In this document: one piece after another, positions 24,210 to 29,563 of the stretch | How positions within the stretch are numbered: position 1 is the first letter of the stretch | How the letters are laid out: the number at the start of each line of letters is the position of its first letter | NCBI GenBank assembly: GCA_002426025.1 | Contig: DINP01000008.1 | Coordinates: forward strand, 24,761 to 54,323 | Reading direction: 5' to 3' | Source of the DNA: Bacteroidales bacterium UBA5537 | Lineage (GTDB): Bacteria > Bacteroidota > Bacteroidia > Bacteroidales > Lentimicrobiaceae | Length of the DNA: 29,563 nucleotides | Program-made: the position numbers and the translations under genes | The notes under the pieces: generated by a model | What the model was told of the DNA's origin: nothing | Database searches by the model: none | What the model saw: the letters and a program-made list of their open reading frames with translations, nothing else

Positions 24210-26591
24210 TTAAGGTGTTATGGTTCCAGTAAAACCAGCAGCATTGTTGTCGATCACGGTCATATCACCAGTATCAACAATGCCGTCTCCATTCACATCG
24301 GTAGGCAGATAACCGCTCGCAAAGTTGCCTGCGTCATTATCAACCGGTGACATATCGCCTGTATCTACAAACGTGTCCTGATTTACGTCGCCACAGAAAA
24401 TGACACAATGCCCGTCAATCATCTGCAAAATATTATTGCCATAGGCTTGTGTTGGACCATCGAAACTATACGTGATTAGTGAAACTGCAAATGAAACCGG
24501 TAGTTTTGAAGTGGTTTCTATGCTGTTGCGGTGCTTGATGGTTATATAATAGTTTCCGCTTAAAGAGCCGGGAACAGTAATACTCGCTTCACCCGAAGTG
24601 CTCAGGTTTACAAATTCTTCACTGTGTTCAATCAGCGCATAATTTGTAGCATTGTGCAGTTCTACTTTTATCTGGTCAGCCGTATTTCCAGGAAACTGAT
24701 CACCGGTTTCCCCCTGGGCCTTGCGCATGGCGCCGTTGCCATTGTATAGGCTTTCAAGCATCACCGTAAGGTTTAATGTGCGATCTGTACTCAGGATATT
24801 TACATTGTAGTCTTCGGTTTCCCCGTAGCTATATGATAAGCAGGGGTCAAAGTTTGAATTGTTCCAGACTTCCCTTACACGCATTCTTGTAACACCAGGT
24901 GCTGCCGCTGCTGGAACCGTAAATGAAATGGTTCCCGTTGCAGGTGTAGGTGCTATTGAAATGGTCCCAAGTTTCTCGGTTGCATCAAATACCCCGTTCT
25001 GGTTAAAATCAATCCATACTGCTATGTAGTTTCCGCTGCTGTAAGTGCCAGGGCTGAGTGTTATGGTATATTGACTTCCGGGGTTGAGATCTGTTGACAG
25101 GTTGCTGTAATAGGTGTAATAAGGGCTTGATGATGCTCCTGTGGCATTGTTTATGCTTCCGAGCTGAACCAGTGTGATATAATCTCCTGCGGATGTTCCG
25201 CTTGTGTAAGGTGGAATGCAATAAGTAAATTGTATCGCGCTTACATAGTCGGTTTTTACTTCCGAATCTGAACCGTATGAATTGGTTGCTGTCAGCGTTA
25301 CGGTGTATTGACCAAAGGCAGTAAACTGAACCTGTGGATTTTGGGAGTTTGCACTGGTGCCCCCAACATAAACTACCGTGTTCGGGCTGAAACTCCATGC
25401 CCATGATGTAGGTACATTCTGTGACAGATCGGTGAATGTAACGGTTGAATTGATTGCCACGGTTGTTGCGGAAGCGGTAAACTGAGCTATTGGTGGAGTT
25501 GCCGGATCGAAGCAGCTTATTGCAGCTTCCCAACCTGCGGTTGTTACGCTACCATCTGAGGTAAAATTAAAAGTAAGTGCGCCATCAATATTGTTGGCAG
25601 TGACTGTTCCGGGCGAGGTTGTTCCGTTATATGTGCCGATAAGGGTTGCAGAAGTGCTGGTTCCATTATATATCCTGAGATAATCGTAGTTCGCCTCGGT
25701 ACTGAAAGAATTAAATGTCATGCGAACCATTGACCCGGCAGCCGCAGGGTAGATGGTTTCGGTAATATTTTCACTATTCAGATAGGCCCCGCTTGCTCCG
25801 CCAGAATCGTAGAATAATCCGGTACATGCTGTTACTGAGCCGTTGGCCATATTAAACTCCGGGATAAGGCCAATAATTAGCTGTTTGGTTTGCTGAACCG
25901 AATACTGGCTGGCTGCGCCACCAGTTATTTCAAACAGAAGATCAACCGGGATACCTAAAGGGGTTGCTGCATCAGCCGAAACATTGAAGGTTGCAGCGCC
26001 TGAAGCACCAGACGCAAGAACTCCTATGCTGAAACTCGTGCTATTCAGGGTGAGGTATGGACTTGATCCACCCGAAATTGCAAGCGATGAAAGTACATTG
26101 ACAATCTGGCTATGCCCTGTATTGGTGCAGGCTATCAGCAGGTTAGCAGTTTCACCCGGATCAAGAATACCATCGTTGTTGCAGCCGGGCCCGTTATCCT
26201 GAACGGTCATTGCGCCAACAGAAAGAACCGGAGCATTGGCTGTGATGCTGAAGTTAGAATTCCAGGTATCTGTGCCATCGGTTGCTGAAAGCGTGAATGT
26301 AACCAAATGCTGATCGGGAATATTGTTGGCAACATTCAGCGAAAATCCGTTGGCAATGGTTATGGTTTCGTTGGGTGCGATATTGCCATAGGCAGCACTA
26401 TTATCGGTAATCGAAATATAGGTATCTGGTGTTGAGAGCGTTGCAACCACATTATTGGCGGTTTCAATTCCAACATTTTTCAGATCAATCGAAAGCAGAT
26501 CAGTTTCTTCATAATCCATTGCTCCGTTGTTGTTGCCGCCGGGCAAGGGATCGCTGATTGTATTGGCAGTGTAAACAACGTAAGCTCCCTC
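24210..26591 (-). repeat. Shared tail cassette, copy in the upstream peptidase gene
   Basis: Codes for residues 722-1514 and matches the cassette at 19664-22039 nearly domain for domain, with a net length difference of only about two residues. The contrast with the divergent catalytic halves points to tail homogenisation or later exchange of the head. Confidence 0.9.
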
Positions 26592-28754
26592 GGCTGGAAT
26601 AACATCCACAACAGATCTGTACCTGAAATAATTCTGTTTGGTTATGGTTACAATTACCTGCGTTGGAGGAATCTGCGAAGGAATGGTAATACTAACTGGA
26701 GCTCCCGTTCCTGCTGCCGTGCCTAAAATCTCCCCATTCGCGGTAAGCGCGATGAGCGAACCAGCATTGGCGGTAACACTGAATGACGTTACCCCGGCAT
26801 ACAATACCGGGCTGTGAACCACCGTAAGATTCTGTGGTACTTCTGAATAAACGGTAAGAAATGCATCGCCATGATGGTGGAACAAATTGTAGGTTACCTC
26901 CTTATTACTGGTATTGTATGGCCAGCTCGATTGGGCAAGAAAAATCTTCCCGGCCGAGTTGCCAAAAGCCGGCATAACACCCCTCGATGCTGGTGTGGTG
27001 CCATAATCTGGCATAAAGTCTGGCCACATATTGTCGTATAAACCCCAAACATAGGTGTCGTTTACAAATGAATAGGATACTTCGGTGGCAGCCATTATTC
27101 CGAGGGCACCCGAGTTAACGCCTCCGTAGGTATAACGATGGAATTTTTCAGCAAAACACTCTGATGAATAGTTGTATTTTCCCGTAAGGCAATTGATTGA
27201 CATTATATAAGTAAGGTCGGTATTTGTGAGGCCATCAATATTTGAACTGACATAACTTGGCTCACCCCAGCCGGTTTCCATGCCGTGGTCGCGGTGCTGA
27301 AGCATAAATGAGCCATTGTTGATAGCGGTATTTACAGCCGCGGCAGTGCCTCCGGTCCAACCGCCAAGTGTTTGTGGTGTGGCAGGTATATATCCCAGGC
27401 CCGATGGCCCGAAGTAGTTTAAAACGGTGGTTGTATTGGTAGCAGTTGACCATGGGTCAGAAGTCGGGTTGCCACCATAAACCGCGTTAATGCGGACAGG
27501 ATTTTTCCCCTGCACATTTTTCCAGAAACCGCCCACCGTTTCGGAACAAATCTGGAACCAACGTTCGGTCTGCCAGCCAAGGGCGGTAATCGGGTGGTCG
27601 TAGAAACCGGCACTAACCGGCGGATTGCGCTCGTATTTGAGGAATTTTGAAACCATTACCTCTAGCTGGGCTGCATTGTTGGCCGTTATCCTTGCCATGG
27701 TAATTTCGGGCAGATGGTCACCGTCAATATCGCCGTAAATATTGTCAGAAGCACAGTAACTGTCATAGATAGGTGAAATTACAGTGCTGTTTGCATCGGT
27801 TCCGTAATCGCCCAGCAGCAAAATGGCTGCCGGCGGAATAGTCCAGGGGTTATAGGCATTGTTTATGTAACTTTCGATGGCGGTTGTTGTGTTTCCTCCA
27901 ACCTGTGTTACCGTTCTTACCAGTGTGCTGATGCCCTGTTCGGTTCTGAATTTCCTGATTGAGTCGGCCCATTGGGTAAAGGCAGTGCCATCGGGCGTAA
28001 TAATAAGGTATTCGGCTCCTTCATCTTCGGTTGGGCCTGATTTGATATTGCGGTTATAATCAACCTCAGGAAGAGAGGCGAAATTGAATATTGCATCTTC
28101 GAGAATAGGATCCCACCAGCGGCTACGCAGACGGTTTTCGCCGAAGTTGCCACTTCCTCCTTCAAAACTTATCCTGACCTTAATATCGCGGTAAACTACC
28201 AGTTGCTTACTTACCGGATTGTACTGAAAAGGCGTAATCCCGAGCATAACAGCATCAACACCTCTCAGTTTCATGGGTGCTGAAATTTTGATGGGCTCTG
28301 CCGGAAAGAAGGTATCGCTGGTATAGATTTCCTCATTTCTTGAATAAACCAATGGCCCTGGTTTATCGTCTTTCGGGATAACCGGTGCAGGAGCTATAAT
28401 AACATTGTCAATCACTTCGGTACGCAGTGAAACGATCTCCAGTATAGGCGTACTTCCTGTTGGCATGGCTAATATTTTGCCGTTTCCGGGAAGGTTAGGC
28501 GCCCCGGCATCGTTGAAGAGGAAGTTTCCTGGCAGTGAGATATCTTTCATCAATTCGCCATTTATCTGAATGTCTTCAAGTGAGAATGAATTGATTGAGA
28601 AATTGACCTCAATAAGGTTATTCTGGCTTTTTGCCAAAATAAAACCCTGCTTATCCCATGCATCGGAATAGCTGAATTTTTGCGCTTTCGTGTTGATTGT
28701 GAGTGCCATCAGGGCGATGACCCCAAGAAGAAAAAAAAAGGTTAACTTTTTCAT
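24210..28754 (-). CDS. Gingipain-like C25 cysteine peptidase with CUB, PKD, GEVED and dockerin-like modules (copy 1)
   Basis: 1514 residues from the ATG at 28754. I chose this start because MKKLTFFFLLGVIALMALTI begins a textbook signal peptide, whereas the frame upstream (to 28988) has no signal and odd composition. Propeptide about 25-235; peptidase C25 about 245-640, with catalytic His H490 in QHRDHGMETGWGE and Cys C522 in MSINCLTGKYN, followed by ECFAEKF. After an Ig-like domain (about 641-720) comes the same tail as in the downstream copy: two beta-sandwich repeats, CUB (about 967-1081), PKD (1087-1174), GEVED (about 1178-1322, YGETEDYNV), a beta module (1326-1445) and two calcium-loop repeats (1454-1509). 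The catalytic half is clearly divergent from its neighbour, so substrates probably differ. First gene of a likely two- or three-gene transcript. Confidence 0.9.
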   Translation of the reverse strand: MKKLTFFFLLGVIALMALTINTKAQKFSYSDAWDKQGFILAKSQNNLIEVNFSINSFSLEDIQINGELMKDISLPGNFLFNDAGAPNLPGNGKILAMPTGSTPILEIVSLRTEVIDNVIIAPAPVIPKDDKPGPLVYSRNEEIYTSDTFFPAEPIKISAPMKLRGVDAVMLGITPFQYNPVSKQLVVYRDIKVRISFEGGSGNFGENRLRSRWWDPILEDAIFNFASLPEVDYNRNIKSGPTEDEGAEYLIITPDGTAFTQWADSIRKFRTEQGISTLVRTVTQVGGNTTTAIESYINNAYNPWTIPPAAILLLGDYGTDANSTVISPIYDSYCASDNIYGDIDGDHLPEITMARITANNAAQLEVMVSKFLKYERNPPVSAGFYDHPITALGWQTERWFQICSETVGGFWKNVQGKNPVRINAVYGGNPTSDPWSTATNTTTVLNYFGPSGLGYIPATPQTLGGWTGGTAAAVNTAINNGSFMLQHRDHGMETGWGEPSYVSSNIDGLTNTDLTYIMSINCLTGKYNYSSECFAEKFHRYTYGGVNSGALGIMAATEVSYSFVNDTYVWGLYDNMWPDFMPDYGTTPASRGVMPAFGNSAGKIFLAQSSWPYNTSNKEVTYNLFHHHGDAFLTVYSEVPQNLTVVHSPVLYAGVTSFSVTANAGSLIALTANGEILGTAAGTGAPVSITIPSQIPPTQVIVTITKQNYFRYRSVVDVIPAEGAYVVYTANTISDPLPGGNNNGAMDYEETDLLSIDLKNVGIETANNVVATLSTPDTYISITDNSAAYGNIAPNETITIANGFSLNVANNIPDQHLVTFTLSATDGTDTWNSNFSITANAPVLSVGAMTVQDNGPGCNNDGILDPGETANLLIACTNTGHSQIVNVLSSLAISGGSSPYLTLNSTSFSIGVLASGASGAATFNVSADAATPLGIPVDLLFEITGGAASQYSVQQTKQLIIGLIPEFNMANGSVTACTGLFYDSGGASGAYLNSENITETIYPAAAGSMVRMTFNSFSTEANYDYLRIYNGTSTSATLIGTYNGTTSPGTVTANNIDGALTFNFTSDGSVTTAGWEAAISCFDPATPPIAQFTASATTVAINSTVTFTDLSQNVPTSWAWSFSPNTVVYVGGTSANSQNPQVQFTAFGQYTVTLTATNSYGSDSEVKTDYVSAIQFTYCIPPYTSGTSAGDYITLVQLGSINNATGASSSPYYTYYSNLSTDLNPGSQYTITLSPGTYSSGNYIAVWIDFNQNGVFDATEKLGTISIAPTPATGTISFTVPAAAAPGVTRMRVREVWNNSNFDPCLSYSYGETEDYNVNILSTDRTLNLTVMLESLYNGNGAMRKAQGETGDQFPGNTADQIKVELHNATNYALIEHSEEFVNLSTSGEASITVPGSLSGNYYITIKHRNSIETTSKLPVSFAVSLITYSFDGPTQAYGNNILQMIDGHCVIFCGDVNQDTFVDTGDMSPVDNDAGNFASGYLPTDVNGDGIVDTGDMTVIDNNAAGFTGTITP
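24228..24395 (-). other. Dockerin-like calcium-loop pair, copy 1
   Basis: Encodes the same two loops as copy 2 (DVNQDTFVDTGD and DVNGDGIVDTGD), again right after CVIFCG and right before the C-terminal TGTITP. Differences between copies in this module are limited to a few residues (NDAGNFAS against NDASNFSS). Confidence 0.75.
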
Positions 28755-29563
28755 ATTACCAGGTTTTACTATTGCTTGAACATGCATCGAAATAAATTCA
28801 ATGTCCTTTGATAGAGAACCTGTTACGTTTGTAAGAAAAAGCTGACCGGGTAAGTTATTTAAGTATTTCCGGCCGTAAAATAGTAATGCGATCAGATAGT
28901 GAAACGAGATAAAAGTTTGCAGGAGAAATCCACAATGAACCTTTCCGGCAGTGCAACCAGATTGTATAATAGATTCTATATCAGTCAAGTAATAGAATAA
29001 TTCCCCGGTATCCTCTTAATATAAAACAGTACTAAGCCGCATTATATGTATTGTTTACCCACTTCAAATATAGGACATTTGTTATACGAATAACAACAAA
29101 ACATAAAATTATTTTACATTTTTTTGTTTTATGGATTGGGTTGTTTGAATTCTCTATCACTTTTTAGACAATGATTCCCAAAAATAAAATTTCCCTTCGG
29201 AATAAAGATACCTGAACCTTTTTTGCTCTAAAATCTAATCCTGATAATTACCTGCATTCTACCAATTGCCGGGTTTATTAAAAACAGCTGATAGCTGGTT
29301 CAGATATTTTAAAACGCAGTATATTAGCTGTGGAATTTGAGTGGCTCAAAAAAAATTGTGAGCTGTACATAAGGCAGAAATACACGCAATTTGCATATAA
29401 ACTATCGTTACTCCCCAAAAAAAACAACCCGCCTACAAACAGAATACGCGTGTCACGATATATAGAATCTGAGCCATTACACCATCACAATCTAAGCAAT
29501 ATGATCACAAAACCACTTTGTCACACTACAGAAGACGCCTGCCTGCTAAATTGCCGAAGATGC
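28755..29563. other. Gene-poor right end
   Basis: 809 nt with no coding region I can support. The first 300 nt are the probable leader of the upstream peptidase gene. The rest is AT-rich with A and T runs and a short GCTCA/TGAGC inverted repeat (29344-29363). An open frame starting at ATG 29501 runs off the edge but is only 21 codons long. Confidence 0.6.
29065..29072 (-). promoter_or_regulatory. Candidate -7 element upstream of the tandem peptidase genes
   Basis: The minus strand reads TATATTTG, an exact TAnnTTTG. A TTTG lies 24 nt upstream (29100-29097), a little farther than the usual 19-21. If used, the mRNA leader before the ATG at 28754 would be about 300 nt, long enough to hold control elements. 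Confidence 0.35.

Noticed and set aside
25009..25533. Minus-strand 174-codon frame inside the upstream peptidase gene
   Set aside because: It is an alternate frame of the PKD/GEVED coding region with compositional features of a frame-shifted product (Arg, Ser and Asn rich).
19664..28754. CRISPR or tandem DNA repeats suggested by repeated segments
   Set aside because: The repetition is the paralogous protein tail, about 4.5 kb apart, with codon-level differences, and not short direct repeats.
28755..28988. In-frame N-terminal extension of the upstream peptidase starting at 28988
   Set aside because: It adds 78 residues with no signal peptide before a perfect signal peptide at MKKLTFF; the real start is most likely 28754.
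29501..29563. Partial gene starting at ATG 29501 and leaving the right edge
   Set aside because: Only 21 codons are visible, with no ribosome binding site and no recognisable sequence; it cannot be supported.

Overview
The window looks like a chromosomal segment of a Bacteroidota bacterium, probably from the Bacteroidales/Marinilabiliales side of the phylum. The signs are promoter-like TAnnTTTG -7 elements, mostly weak Shine-Dalgarno sequences, gingipain-type (C25) peptidases carrying CUB, PKD and GEVED modules, a LytTR response regulator, a membrane TPR-HTH regulator, and a yicC-gmk-nadD gene order. Base composition looks even along the window. I see no phage, plasmid, IS or CRISPR signal.

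Left part (1-12109): a MeaB/ArgK GTPase runs off the left edge and is divergent from a three-gene proton-translocating transhydrogenase operon (pntAA-pntAB-pntB) that ends in a good terminator. Then come an NAD(P)-binding F420-reductase-like protein, tRNA-Pro(CGG) and tRNA-Thr(CGT), each followed by a hairpin/T-run, a TerC-family membrane protein, a type-I-like glutamine synthetase, a flippase-like (UPF0104) membrane protein, an Hsp20 chaperone behind a 13-bp perfect inverted repeat, an EamA permease and a phospholipase D-type cardiolipin synthase-like enzyme.

Middle (12279-17338): a small PH-like hypothetical protein, an orphan LytTR response regulator, and a tight operon of yicC, gmk, a class III nucleotidyl cyclase with a membrane hairpin, and nadD, with a 9-nt gap, a 22-nt gap and a 32-nt overlap. 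A divergent acylphosphatase-fold protein that lacks the catalytic Asn converges on nadD.

Right part (17510-28754): three minus-strand genes. Two are giant tandem secreted gingipain-like cysteine peptidases of 1514 and 1480 residues. The third, downstream, is a membrane TPR protein with a LuxR-like HTH. The peptidases differ in their N-terminal catalytic halves but share a roughly 790-residue tail (two Ig-like domains, CUB, PKD, GEVED, a conserved beta module and two dockerin-like calcium-loop repeats). Neither ends in a recognisable type IX secretion C-terminal domain. This pair, with its homogenised tail and dockerin-like terminus, is the best candidate for an under-described system: a surface proteolytic assembly anchored or assembled through the shared tail. 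The last 0.8 kb holds no gene I can support.
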